The notes: a model not told the origin generated them from the sequence alone. A stretch of DNA of 64,000 nt from Actinacidiphila guanduensis (GCF_900103985.1 NZ_FNIE01000002.1:620001-684000); one strand, 5' to 3'. Counted from the first letter of the stretch, positions 8,227 through 16,542 are shown. A program made the numbers and translations.

Positions 8227-9294
8227 TTAGACTGCAGAAAGCCCAACTTCTTCCAGGCGATTCCACGCGGTGGCAATGTGCGTGCTGGTGAAGAGCCGAC
8301 GTTTGCGATCGTTCCATCCCTGGATGTACTCGACTACCTTCTCGAGGGTGACGGTCGTTCCGTCCAGCTCCTCGGATGCGAAAAGAACAGTGCTGAGGAG
8401 TTCCATTCCGAAAGGTTCCTCGAATCCCGAGATGAGCTTCTGGAACCTTCGAGCAATCGCCTCGAACTCGGCCGATTCCGAAATGAACATCTCGGCCTCT
8501 TCGACTGCTTCTTTGTCGAGTTCAAGAAGTGCTTGCGCCCCGCTTGTGCCGTCGCCGAAGCCAGTGACAAAATGCCCTTCCATCACCGAAATTGCCCGGT
8601 CGAGCCGCTGGGAGTAGGGCCCGTAGGTGCCTTTGTCGAACTTTAGGCCGAGCGGTAGGCCCAGCTTTTGAAGAAAATAGGCAACCTTGTGGGCTTCGAG
8701 GAGTGACACGCGTGGCTCGATCGCAAGCCCATTCGCGATTCCCGATTGCACGTAGCGTCCCAGTGCGGCGAGGAAGGAAGCTCTTTCGCGATTCAGTGGG
8801 GGCCTGGGGGTCGCATTGGGCATCGACTTTGGAGCAGGTGATCCTGATGGTTCCCAGATCCGGACCTCTACTCCCGGAATGGTTCCAAGTGCTTGCTCGA
8901 TCAGGGGGCCGACATCATTCCAATCCAGCCCGCCATTTCCGCACCCCAACGGAGGGACGGCGATTGACTTGATTCCACGTTTTACGATCTCGTCCCGCAA
9001 GACGATCAAGCCAGAGGTGATATCTTCAAGTTTTGATGGCGAGCGCCAATGCTGCTTCGTCGGGAAGTTGATGATGTACCGTGGGCCGCTTACTTGACTG
9101 AGTTCGTGCACATGCATGCGACCGACCTGAACTTCGCCAAGGTCGCACGCGGCCTTGTAGTCATCGAAGTTGCTCGGATAAGCTCGCTTGAACTGCAGAG
9201 CGATACCCTTGCCCATTACGCCCACGGTATTAACCGTGTTAACAAGGGCATCGACATCTGCCATGAGCAGGTTGCCGGTGCCTCGCGTGATCAT
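8227..9294 (-). CDS. darG: DarG: macrodomain DNA ADP-ribosyl glycohydrolase antitoxin
   Basis: A 355-residue antitoxin that should remove ADP-ribose from thymidine in single-stranded DNA. The N-terminal macrodomain (about 1-150) shows GTGNLL at 5-10, the ADP-ribose loop VNTVNTVGVMGKGIALQFK from 18, NFPTK at 76-80 followed by HWR, and AVPPLGCGNGGLDW at 112-125. The lysine of NFPTK (K80) matches the catalytic lysine known in characterised DarG proteins. After a short linker, residues 168-355 form a second, mostly helical domain with HKVAYFLQKLGL and KGTYGPYSQRL; the equivalent C-terminal domain of longer DarG proteins is thought to bind and block DarT directly. It follows darT by 60 bases on the same strand, the usual toxin-antitoxin order. 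GC content is clearly lower than in core neighbours, which suggests transfer. Confidence 0.92.
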   Translation of the reverse strand: MITRGTGNLLMADVDALVNTVNTVGVMGKGIALQFKRAYPSNFDDYKAACDLGEVQVGRMHVHELSQVSGPRYIINFPTKQHWRSPSKLEDITSGLIVLRDEIVKRGIKSIAVPPLGCGNGGLDWNDVGPLIEQALGTIPGVEVRIWEPSGSPAPKSMPNATPRPPLNRERASFLAALGRYVQSGIANGLAIEPRVSLLEAHKVAYFLQKLGLPLGLKFDKGTYGPYSQRLDRAISVMEGHFVTGFGDGTSGAQALLELDKEAVEEAEMFISESAEFEAIARRFQKLISGFEEPFGMELLSTVLFASEELDGTTVTLEKVVEYIQGWNDRKRRLFTSTHIATAWNRLEEVGLSAV

Positions 9295-9354
9295 TGGAGC
9301 CCCTCCTTGCGGTCGATGTCGAGCCCGGTCTGATGTGGCTGGTTACCGAGCAGT

Positions 9355-10014
9355 TCAGTAGTACCACTCGCGTCTGACAGTGACGGAGAGTTCAACCCCT
9401 GCTCCCCTGAGTAGGTGAGTTACTGGTTGAACGTGTTCATGATCGTAGACCGCTACCGTGTGGATGGCGGAGATCGGCAAGTGCTCATGGACCAGGAACT
9501 CGGCGGCGCGACGGCGCATGCGGTCGCCGTCATCCCTCGTGTTGGCCCAGATTGTGGCTTTGATGACGTCCCAGTCAACGACCGCATCCATCGACGCGAG
9601 GTCCGTGTAGTGCCTGGTGATCGCAGCGGCGCAGTTGCCGTCGCTGTACACGTAGGGCTGGCCGGTGCTGACCGCGTCGTCGACGCTGGTCACGAGGTAG
9701 ACCAGGGGGCTCTGGCCGTCACTGTAGGTCGGCACGCCTCCCTTGCTGATCACGTAGAGCATCGGCGAGCGGGGGGCGAAGTAGAACGGCACGTAGTCCG
9801 CCGGGCAGCCGTAGGGCGGTAGCTTGATGTGCCTGGTTCGTCGCTCGGCCTTGATCGATCGGTCGCCGCACTCCATGGGCACGCCGCCCCTGCTCTGCAT
9901 CACGGTATCTGCCACTAGGCGCTTCTCTGCGAGGATGTGCGGCAAATTGTCCAGATGTGTGAAATGAAACAGGCTTCGATCGCCGACTGCTGTCACGACA
10001 AGCGAGTACACCAT
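9355..10014 (-). CDS. darT: DarT: DNA thymidine ADP-ribosyltransferase toxin
   Basis: A 219-residue DUF4433 toxin that should use NAD+ to modify thymidine in single-stranded DNA, blocking replication; phage infection is the known trigger in DarTG systems. Counting from the ATG at 10014, the family landmarks are SLFHFTHLDNLPHIL near 14, VPFYFAPRSPMLYV at about 75-88 with the NAD-handling arginine (R82), and RRRAAEFLVHEHLP near 167 with the catalytic glutamate (E172). The C-terminus ends in the typical VTVRREWYY strand. All key residues are present, so the toxin looks active and needs the adjacent darG. Earlier ATGs at 10053 and 10074 are in frame, but none of the candidates has a clear ribosome site; 10014 gives the family's usual length. 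Confidence 0.92.
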   Translation of the reverse strand: MVYSLVVTAVGDRSLFHFTHLDNLPHILAEKRLVADTVMQSRGGVPMECGDRSIKAERRTRHIKLPPYGCPADYVPFYFAPRSPMLYVISKGGVPTYSDGQSPLVYLVTSVDDAVSTGQPYVYSDGNCAAAITRHYTDLASMDAVVDWDVIKATIWANTRDDGDRMRRRAAEFLVHEHLPISAIHTVAVYDHEHVQPVTHLLRGAGVELSVTVRREWYY

Positions 10015-10113
10015 GGATGGACCGGCTAGGGGGATGGATAGGCATATCCTCATGGAATAGGCAAACTTGATCATCTATCAGGATGTGGCGCCCCCCTCAT
10101 TGCAGCCTCCGCA

Positions 10114-10326
10114 GCCAGTCCGGCGCACTGTGCCTCGCCGCTGTCGGCCCGGGGCGTGGAGGCGCTGACCATCGTGAAGACATTCGGGCACATCACCATC
10201 GCTGTGACGCTTGACGTGTACGCCCGTGTAGTGAACGCGACGTTGCAGGCCGCCGCGCAGCGGATGGACGACGCGCTTGGGCTGGACGATGAGACCGAGG
10301 AAGAAGGGGGCGAGACCGCCTCATAG
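10114..10326 (+). pseudogene. 3' remnant of a tyrosine site-specific integrase
   Basis: The plus strand encodes a C-terminal integrase fragment ending at a TAG at 10324-10326. It reads AHCASPLSARGVEALTIVK, then TFGHITIAVTLDVYARVV and QAAAQRMDDALGL. The GH of box II and the nucleophilic tyrosine (in LDVYA) survive, but everything upstream, including the catalytic Arg region, is missing, and HTCASLLLARGV-type residues have degenerated. It ends 81 bases from tRNA-Pro and faces the 3' end of the tRNA, the classic position of an integrase whose att site is that tRNA. This supports the 5.7-10.4 kb block being a decayed integrative element. Confidence 0.8.
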
Positions 10327-10362
10327 GGGAGCCCGCCGGGCGGGTTGATGTCACCCGCTGAT

Positions 10363-10401
10363 GTCAAAGGCCGCTCTGGAAGAATCAGAGCGGCCTTTGA
10401 C
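10363..10401. terminator. Strong bidirectional hairpin next to tRNA-Pro
   Basis: GTCAAAGGCCGCTCTG and CAGAGCGGCCTTTGAC form a perfect 16-bp stem with a 7-nt loop. It lies 5 bases beyond the 3' end of tRNA-Pro (minus strand) and 36 bases after the integrase remnant stop, so it can terminate both. T-rich on the outer flank. Confidence 0.85.
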
Positions 10402-10406
10402 CTGCG

Positions 10407-10480
10407 TCGGGACGACAGGATTTGAACCTGCGACCCCCTGACCCCCAGTCAGGTGCGCTACCAAGCTGCGCCACGTCCCG
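10407..10480 (-). tRNA. tRNA-Pro (anticodon GGG)
   Basis: The minus strand folds as a 74-nt cloverleaf: acceptor CGGGACG/CGTCCCG, discriminator A, anticodon arm CCTGA-CTGGGGG-TCAGG with anticodon GGG reading CCC/CCU, and T arm with GGTTCAAAT. CCA is not encoded. It marks the right boundary of the DarTG accessory block and is a likely attachment site. Confidence 0.96.
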
Positions 10481-10599
10481 TTTCGGATCGACTGCGGAGG
10501 GTTCCGCGGCGGTCCGACGTGGTCACTCTACCGTACGGGCGGGGCGGCTCGCGCCGCGGTATTCGGGGGTGGCGGGGCCGGGCGGTTTATGTGGGGCGG

Positions 10600-11484
10600 T
10601 CAGGGGGCCGGCTGGTGGGGGTCGCGCTTCTCGTCGTCCAGTTCGCGCAGGCGTTCCAGGGCCGGGATCGCCGCCGCAAGGGCCGCCGCCTGGGCGGGGG
10701 AGAGGTCCCCGATCAGGCTCGCGAACGCCTCGATGCTGGCCTGGCGGCGTACCGCGAGGTAGTCGGCACCCTTGTCCGTGATCGCCACCCGCACCACGCG
10801 CTTGTCGGCCGTGTCGCTGCGGCGCTCGACCAGGCCGGCGCGCTCCAGGTTGGTGACGAGCGTGGTGACCGACGGCTGGGTGACGCCCTCCACCGCGGCG
10901 AGGTCGGTGATACGGCGCGGGCCCGTACGGCTGAGGGTGGCGAGCGTCGCCAGCGAGGTCAGGCTCATGTCGCGCTGGGTGTGCCGCAGCAGCGAGGAGA
11001 GCAGGCCGTACACGGCCGCGGCCGACCGCAGCCCCGCGTCCCCGGCGTCCTCGGCGCCACCCTGGGACCCTTCTTCCGCAAGAACGGCACCCTGCGTACG
11101 GCCTGTGGCCCCCGCGTCCTGCGATGCGGCGCCCTCCGTACGAGGAGCGGAACCTTCTTCCCCGAGTTCGGTGCCCTCCGTACGGCCTGCGGCCCCTCCG
11201 CCGTGTGAGGGGGCGCCCTCCGTACGGCCTGCGGCCCCTGCGTCCGGCGACGCGGCACCCTCCGTACCAGGCGCGGAGCCCTCGTTCCCGAATCCCTCAC
11301 CCTCCGTACGGTCCACGGCTCCTCCGTCCCCGCGCACGGGACCCTCCGTACGAGGGGGCGAACCCTCCGTACGCGCCATGGCACCCGCACCCTCCGTGCC
11401 CGGTGCCGAATCCTCCGGTGCGCCCGCCGCCCCGCGCTTCCCCGTGTCCCCGGTCGTCCCCGCGGGCGTTGCCGATCGGCTCAT
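10600..11484 (-). CDS. MarR-family regulator with a long repeat-rich N-terminal extension
   Basis: About 294 residues. The C-terminal ~145 are a normal MarR protein: LLSSLLRHTQRDMSLTSLATL, the winged helix around RITDLAAVEGVTQPSVTTLVTNLERAGLVERRSD, the wing DKRVVRVAITDKG and a dimerisation helix. The N-terminal ~145 residues are unlike any MarR protein I know: Gly/Thr/Glu-rich low complexity built on RTEG/GTEG every 8-16 residues (for example VDRTEGEG, APGTEGAA, AGRTEGAP). The matching DNA is a degenerate tandem array of CCCTCCGTACG-type units. The gene is divergent from an MFS exporter with a clear promoter between them, so it probably represses that exporter. The start is ATG 11484 or GTG 11502. 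If the extension is not translated, an internal start near 11060 would give a standard MarR protein. Confidence 0.82.
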   Translation of the reverse strand: MSRSATPAGTTGDTGKRGAAGAPEDSAPGTEGAGAMARTEGSPPRTEGPVRGDGGAVDRTEGEGFGNEGSAPGTEGAASPDAGAAGRTEGAPSHGGGAAGRTEGTELGEEGSAPRTEGAASQDAGATGRTQGAVLAEEGSQGGAEDAGDAGLRSAAAVYGLLSSLLRHTQRDMSLTSLATLATLSRTGPRRITDLAAVEGVTQPSVTTLVTNLERAGLVERRSDTADKRVVRVAITDKGADYLAVRRQASIEAFASLIGDLSPAQAAALAAAIPALERLRELDDEKRDPHQPAP

Positions 11485-11528
11485 GTTCCGAAGCTTAACC
11501 ACACCCGCTCACCGTCCCACCACCTACA

Positions 11529-11556
11529 TTGACTGTCTATATAGTCTATCTATAGT
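11529..11556 (+). promoter_or_regulatory. Promoter/operator between marR and MFS exporter
   Basis: TTGACT (11529-11534), 16 bases, then TATAGT (11551-11556) fits a vegetative sigma promoter reading into the MFS gene. The spacer contains repeated GTCTATA/CTATATAG units with partial dyad symmetry, a likely MarR binding site. AT-rich compared with its surroundings. Confidence 0.7.
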
Positions 11557-11597
11557 GTTGTCATCGGGGCAGACAGGACCAGTGCAAGGGAGCCCTC

Positions 11598-12956
11598 ATG
11601 AGCCGTTCAGTCACCAGCGCCGCGGAGCCCGAGGCAGCCGTCGCGAGCCCGTTCCGGCAGCCGAAGGCCGTCTGGGCCGTGGCGTTCGCGTGCGTGATCT
11701 CCTTCATGGGGATCGGCCTGGTGGACCCGATCCTGCCGTCGCTCGCGGACCGGCTGCGGGCGAGCCCGAGCCAGGTCGAGCTGCTGTTCACCAGCTACCT
11801 CGTGGTCACCGCCGTCGCGATGCTCGTCACCGGCTGGGTCTCCAGCCGCATCGGCGCGAAGCGCACCCTGATCAGCGGCCTGGTCCTCATCGTCGTGTTC
11901 TCCGCCACCGCGGGAGCGAGCGGCAGCATCGGGCAGATCGTCGGCTTCCGGGCCGGCTGGGGCCTGGGCAACGCGCTGTTCATCGCCACCTCGCTCGCCG
12001 TCATCGTCGGCTCGGCCAGCGGCGGCTTCGCGGGCGCGATCGTGCTCTACGAGACCGCGCTCGGTGTCGGCATCGCCTGCGGCCCGCTGCTGGGCGGCCT
12101 GTTGGGCAACATCAGCTGGCGCGGCCCCTTCTTCGGCGTCGCGGCCTTGATGCTCATCGCGCTCGTGGCCACCGCCGTCCTCGTGCCTGCCACCCCGCGC
12201 CCGGAGCGCCCCTCCTCGATCAGCGAGCCGATCAAGGCGCTGCGGCACCGCAGCCTGGCCACCACCAGCGTCACCGGACTCCTCTACAACTGGGGCTTCT
12301 TCACGATCCTCGGCTACGCACCCTTCCTGATGCACCTCTCCCCGCTGCGGCTGGGCGCGGTGTTCTGCGGCTGGGGCGTACTCGTCGCGATCTTCGCGGT
12401 GTTCGGCGCGCCCTGGCTCAAGTCCCGCTTCGGCACGGCCCGCACGCTCTACGGGAACATGGTGCTGATGGCGCTGGACACCCTCGTCATCGGCCTCTTC
12501 CCCGACCACCGCGCGGTGGTGATCGCCGCCACGATCGTGTCCGGCATCTTCATCGGCACCAACAACACCCTGGTGACCACCGCGGTGATGAGCATCGCGC
12601 CGGTCCCGCGCCCGGTCGCCTCGGCCACGTACGGCTTCGTACGGTTCATCGGCGGCGGCCTCGCGCCGTACGTGGCGGGCAAGTTGGTCGAGCACTACAA
12701 CACGCACGTGCCGTTCGTGCTGGGCGCGGTCGTGGTCGCCGCCGCGGCGGTCGTCCTGAGCACGGTCCACCGCGCGCTGACGGAGGCGGACGCCGAGGAG
12801 GCCCACCCCGGGGCCTCGAAGGAGCGGGCCGACGCCGAACAGGCCCCGCGCGAGGCGCCCGCAGTGCCCGAGGAGGCGGTGCTCGCCGAGGAGGCGCTGC
12901 TGGAGGACCGCCGGCTGCTCGGCGGCACCGTGGACGACCGCACCGGCCGGGCCTGA
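11598..12956 (+). CDS. MFS multidrug efflux transporter
   Basis: A 452-residue inner-membrane protein with about twelve helices. The opening VWAVAFACVISFMGIGLVDPILPSLADRL, the motif GWVSSRIGAKRTL and the GPLLGGLLGNISWRGPFF region in helix 5 (a motif-C-like Gly-Pro stretch) fit the drug:H+ antiporter branch of the major facilitator superfamily. The cytoplasmic C-terminal tail after about residue 400 is long (over 50 residues), Ala/Glu-rich and probably disordered. Upstream are a good promoter and an AGGGAG ribosome site. The divergent MarR gene is the obvious regulator, so induction by a toxic ligand is likely. Substrates cannot be told from sequence. Confidence 0.9.
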   Translation: MSRSVTSAAEPEAAVASPFRQPKAVWAVAFACVISFMGIGLVDPILPSLADRLRASPSQVELLFTSYLVVTAVAMLVTGWVSSRIGAKRTLISGLVLIVVFSATAGASGSIGQIVGFRAGWGLGNALFIATSLAVIVGSASGGFAGAIVLYETALGVGIACGPLLGGLLGNISWRGPFFGVAALMLIALVATAVLVPATPRPERPSSISEPIKALRHRSLATTSVTGLLYNWGFFTILGYAPFLMHLSPLRLGAVFCGWGVLVAIFAVFGAPWLKSRFGTARTLYGNMVLMALDTLVIGLFPDHRAVVIAATIVSGIFIGTNNTLVTTAVMSIAPVPRPVASATYGFVRFIGGGLAPYVAGKLVEHYNTHVPFVLGAVVVAAAAVVLSTVHRALTEADAEEAHPGASKERADAEQAPREAPAVPEEAVLAEEALLEDRRLLGGTVDDRTGRA

Positions 12957-12992
12957 GCGGGGCCCGGCCAGGGGCGCCCAACCCTCCTGCCG

Positions 12993-13259
12993 CTACTTGC
13001 AGTTGGGGTCCGGCAGCACCACGGGTGCGGCCTCGCGGGTGGTGACGAAGGCGCGGAAACCGGGCGCTCCGGCAACGCACTTGGTGGCGATGTTGGCGAA
13101 GTGGTCGGGGAAGTTGGTGACGTTGGCCGGGGAGTCGTCGCCCCGCTGGTTGGCGACGGGGGAGTCCGCGGTGCCGCGCTTCTCGCTCGCGCAACCGGAC
13201 AGGAGGGGCAGCGCGACGGCTGCGAGCACAGCGGCGGTCAGCAGGCGCGGCATACGCTT
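12993..13259 (-). CDS. Small secreted lipoprotein of unknown function
   Basis: From the GTG at 13259 the product has 88 residues: VKRMPRLLTAAVLAAVALP, then a lipobox LLSGC, so it should be lipid-anchored outside the membrane. The mature part is about 65 residues with FPDHFANIATKC and LPDPNCK; the two cysteines may pair. The GTG is chosen because GAGGTT sits three bases upstream and the charged-hydrophobic signal starts there; the longer frame up to 13493 adds low-complexity residues. Similar short DUF-type lipoproteins are common in Streptomyces. Convergent with the MFS gene. Confidence 0.8.
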   Translation of the reverse strand, partial: KRMPRLLTAAVLAAVALPLLSGCASEKRGTADSPVANQRGDDSPANVTNFPDHFANIATKCVAGAPGFRAFVTTREAAPVVLPDPNCK

Positions 13260-13534
13260 CACGGCAACCTCACATCGGGAGTTCGCGTCCTTTTCGATTC
13301 CCCGGGGAGGACACGCGTAGTGGCTTGAACGGTTCCCTCGCCGCGGGGGTTCAGGCCGCCGCCCGACTGCGGGCCGGCGAGCGGTTGCCCGCGCAGTTCC
13401 TCCCCCGGAGCAGCCCGTCAGGTCGTGGATCCAGCGTTCGCGCGCAGCCCTACCCCACCGCGGAAGCTGCATGATCCTGGCGCCCGAAGCCATACGCGGG
13501 CGCCCCCACGACCAAAAGACGTACCCTGGGTTGC

Positions 13535-14476
13535 GTGATCCTGCCGGAGACCCCGTATGAGACCGCGCCCTTCGTGCGGCGGGAGCACCTGCTCGGGGAG
13601 CTGCGGGAGTTGATCGCGCGGCATGCGCGGACGGACCAAAAGACCGTGATCGACGGGCTGCTGCTGGCCGCCGAGGACAGAACGGGGGAGCCGAGTCCCG
13701 CCAGGACCGGCACTGTGGTCGCGCTGATCGCGCAGGGTGCCAAGCGGGTCGCGCTCGGCGAGCGCACGTACGACTACGGCCCCGGCCAGTACCTCGTCGC
13801 CTCCATCGACCTGCCGATCACCGGGCACTACATCGAGGCGAGCCCGCAGCGCCCCGCGCTCGGCCTCGGGCTGGTGATCCGCCCGGCCGCGCTGGCCCCG
13901 ATGTTGCTGGAGGGCCCGGCCGCCGACCGCCCCTCGCGCCCGGCCGCGCCCGCCGCGGCCCTCGGCGTCGCCGACGCGGACGACGACCTGCTCGACGCCG
14001 CCGCCCGCATGCTGCGCCTGCTGGACGCCGGCCCCGCCGACCGGGCCGTCCTCGCCCCGATGATCGAGCGCGAGATCCTGTGGCGGCTGCTCAACGGCCC
14101 GATGGGCGCCACGATGCGGCAGATCGCGCTCGCCGACAGCAGCCTGACCCGGATCGGCCGGGCCGTGCAGTGGATCACCGACCACTACGCGGAGCCGTTC
14201 CGGATCGAGGACCTGGCCCGCACCTGCGCGATGAGCGCCTCCGCCTTCCACCGCGCCTTCCACGCGGTCACCGCCTACAGCCCGATCCAGTTCCAGAAGC
14301 AGATCCGCCTCCACCAGTCCCGCCTGCTGCTCCTGGCCGGCGCCGACGACGTGGCCACGGTCGGCTTCCGCGTCGGCTACGACAGCGCGTCCCAGTTCAG
14401 CCGCGAGTACCGCCGCCACTTCGGCCTCCCCCCGGGCCGGGACGCGGAGCGGCTGCGCGCCGCGGCGGCCTCGTGA
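13535..14476 (+). CDS. AraC-family regulator with AraC N-terminal (type-I effector) domain
   Basis: A 313-residue transcription factor starting at a GTG. The N-terminal domain (about 15-185) matches the group whose ligand region reads HARTDQKTVIDGLLLA, VVALIAQGAKRVALGERTYDYGPGQYLVASIDLPITGH. The two helix-turn-helix motifs follow: DHYAEPFRIEDLARTCAMSASAFHRAFHAVT and the AraC signature ATVGFRVGYDSASQFSREYRRHFGLPPGRD. TACCCT lies about 15 bases before the GTG and no ribosome site is seen, so translation may be leaderless. No adjacent target gene is obvious; such regulators often control a divergent oxidoreductase. The flanking genes here are a lipoprotein and an SGNH hydrolase. Confidence 0.88.
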   Translation: MILPETPYETAPFVRREHLLGELRELIARHARTDQKTVIDGLLLAAEDRTGEPSPARTGTVVALIAQGAKRVALGERTYDYGPGQYLVASIDLPITGHYIEASPQRPALGLGLVIRPAALAPMLLEGPAADRPSRPAAPAAALGVADADDDLLDAAARMLRLLDAGPADRAVLAPMIEREILWRLLNGPMGATMRQIALADSSLTRIGRAVQWITDHYAEPFRIEDLARTCAMSASAFHRAFHAVTAYSPIQFQKQIRLHQSRLLLLAGADDVATVGFRVGYDSASQFSREYRRHFGLPPGRDAERLRAAAAS

Positions 14477-14603
14477 CGCCTCAGGACGCCACCGCGTACG
14501 TCGGCACGGGAAAGCGGGGCGCGAGGCGGTCGACCCGAGGCAGTCCGGAGAGGCGACCCCGCTGGGGGACCGGAACCCGCCTCCCGAGGGTGATCGGAAC
14601 CCG

Positions 14604-14632
14604 CCCGGGGAAGCGGAGCCGCCCTCCCCGGG
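14604..14632. terminator. Hairpin between convergent araC and SGNH genes
   Basis: CCCGGGGA and TCCCCGGG form an 8-bp stem with a 13-nt loop, placed between two converging stops. The flanks repeat GGAACCCGCC twice. Plausible bidirectional terminator without a T-run. Confidence 0.5.
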
Positions 14633-14660
14633 ATGGGAACCCAACCTCCCCAGGAGCGGA

Positions 14661-15908
14661 TCAGCTGTCGGCGAGGGTCCAGTTCTGGGCGGCCGTGCCG
14701 TTGCAGTCGAAGATCTGGAGCTGGGTGCGGTCGGTGGTGGAGCTGTTGGGATCGTCCAGGCACTTGCCCGACTCGGGGTTGACCAAAGAGCCGTTCGCGC
14801 CGGTCACCCAGCGCTGGGCGCCGGTGCCGTTGCACTGCCACAGCTGCACCTTCGTGAAGTCGGCGGTGCCGCTGCCGCTGACGTCCAGGCACCCACCCAG
14901 GGCCCGCAGCGTCCCGCCGTCGCCGGGCGTGTACGTCCAGCGCTGCGCAACGGTGCCGTTGCACCCGTAGATCTGCACGGGCGTGCCGTTCGCGGTGTTC
15001 TGCCCGTCCACGTCGAGGCACTTGCCGGCGATCCCGGAGTGCGCCACGGCCGTGCGCAGTTGCCCGGCTCCGGCCAGCGCGGACTCCACGAGGGTGGCGG
15101 CCCCGCGCATCCCGGCCTCGTTCGGGTGGTACGGCGTACGGCCCGCCGCCGGCCGGTACGTCTCGACCCATGGCGTGGCCGCGCACGCGTCGTGCCCGTG
15201 GCTGGCGGCGGCCAGGTCCACCAGGGTCGCCCCCGCCGTACTCGCCGCGGTCGCGGTCGCGGTGGCGAGCCGGCTGGCGATGCTGCGCTCGTAGGCGGCC
15301 TGGTCATCGGTGAGGGGCACGTTCGCGCAGACCCCCGTATCGGGCAGGATCGTGAAGTAATTGACCAGGTAGACGTGCGCCTGCGGAGCCGCGCTGTGCA
15401 CGGCGTCGACGACGTTCTCCAGCCGCCCGGCCAGCTGGCCGAAGGTCTGGTCGATCGCGTTCCGGTCCACGGACCCGCAGTTGGAGCCGCCCCCGGTCAG
15501 GCACGAGTACGTGTCGATGCTCCCCAGGTAGTTCACGTCGTTGCCGCCGATCGTCACGGTCACCACCTTGGCCGCGCTGGTGACCGCCTGGATCTGCGGC
15601 GGCTGCCCGGACTGCGGGTCCGTCAGCACGTTCGCCGTCGTCGCCCCGCTGCACGACGCGTCCGTCAGGTTCGCCCCGATGTCGCGCGCCACGATGCTCG
15701 CGTAGTTGTTGTCCGACCGCGAGCAAGCGGCCGCACCCGCCCCGGACTGCGTGGGCGGAATCCCGGGCCCGGCGGCGAACGAACTCCCCAGCGCCACATA
15801 GTCGAGCCCCGACCCCCCACCCGCGGCCCCGGCACTCCCCCCGCCCACCACCACAGCGGACACCCCGAGGGCCACCACGACCCCCGCCCCCACCATCCCC
15901 CGCAGCAC
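14661..15908 (-). CDS. Secreted SGNH/GDSL hydrolase with C-terminal ricin-type lectin domain
   Basis: About 415 residues from the GTG at 15908 (411 from the ATG at 15896). A hydrophobic signal peptide is followed by an SGNH esterase/lipase domain: YVALGSSFAAGPG holds the block-I serine, TVTIGGNDVNY the block-III GGND, and YHPNEAGM the catalytic His. The serine motif is GSSFAAG rather than GDSL, as in Streptomyces lipases of the SCO7513 type. From about residue 290 a beta-trefoil of three QxW units (AQRW, AQRW, AQNW) should bind carbohydrate. It is therefore probably an extracellular lipase or acetyl esterase targeted to a polysaccharide. GGAAGGGG precedes the GTG. The upstream frame continues open to 16580 but is satellite DNA. 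Confidence 0.88.
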   Translation of the reverse strand: MLRGMVGAGVVVALGVSAVVVGGGSAGAAGGGSGLDYVALGSSFAAGPGIPPTQSGAGAAACSRSDNNYASIVARDIGANLTDASCSGATTANVLTDPQSGQPPQIQAVTSAAKVVTVTIGGNDVNYLGSIDTYSCLTGGGSNCGSVDRNAIDQTFGQLAGRLENVVDAVHSAAPQAHVYLVNYFTILPDTGVCANVPLTDDQAAYERSIASRLATATATAASTAGATLVDLAAASHGHDACAATPWVETYRPAAGRTPYHPNEAGMRGAATLVESALAGAGQLRTAVAHSGIAGKCLDVDGQNTANGTPVQIYGCNGTVAQRWTYTPGDGGTLRALGGCLDVSGSGTADFTKVQLWQCNGTGAQRWVTGANGSLVNPESGKCLDDPNSSTTDRTQLQIFDCNGTAAQNWTLADS

Positions 15909-16440
15909 CCGCCCCTTCCCCTTGACCTTCCCCCACCCCGACCGTCGTCCCCCACCCGTACGCAAACCGGCCACCGCCCACCTCCACGAGTACGGATGCG
16001 CCCCCGGCGTCCACGGGACCACACCCGAGCCTGGCAACGTTGTCGTGTCCGCAACATAACCCCACCCCCCCACCCAGCCAACCCCCACAACACCCCCCAC
16101 TCCCCCCACAACCGATCCCTTCAACGAGCAGCGACGCCGAGCCGCGGACAGCCCCACGGGCGCGGAGCCGCGGGACGGCAGGAGACGCCGAGGCGGAGGG
16201 ATGGCGAGGGGAGGGGCGGGGAGGCCGCGGAAGCCGGGCGAGGCCGGAGACGGTCCGTCACGGGGCCGCGGCGGAGACGTGGCGAGGTGGGGGCGTAGAG
16301 GCGGGAGCCCAAGCGGCCTGCCGGGAGCCGGGCGCCCTGCGGGCGAGGTCACAGCGGAGTGCGGTGGCCGCGGAACCGGGACGGCGAGGCCGAGGCGGTC
16401 CGTCACCGGGACGCGGCGGAGACGCGGCGGGATGGTCAGC

Positions 16441-16542
16441 CCAGGAGCCCAGGAGCCCAGGAGCCCAGGAGCCCAGGAGCCCAGGAGTCGTGAAGCCGTG
16501 AAGCTTGTGGCCGTGGAGCCGTGGAGCCGTGGAGCCGTGGAG
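16441..16542. repeat. 8-bp-period minisatellite
   Basis: Six tandem CCAGGAGC units (16441-16488, the last ending in T) are followed by two CGTGAAGC units and, after a short break, four CCGTGGAG units (16511-16542). All keep an 8-base period, which is not a multiple of three, so it cannot encode a repeating peptide in one frame. Such arrays expand by slippage. Confidence 0.85.
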
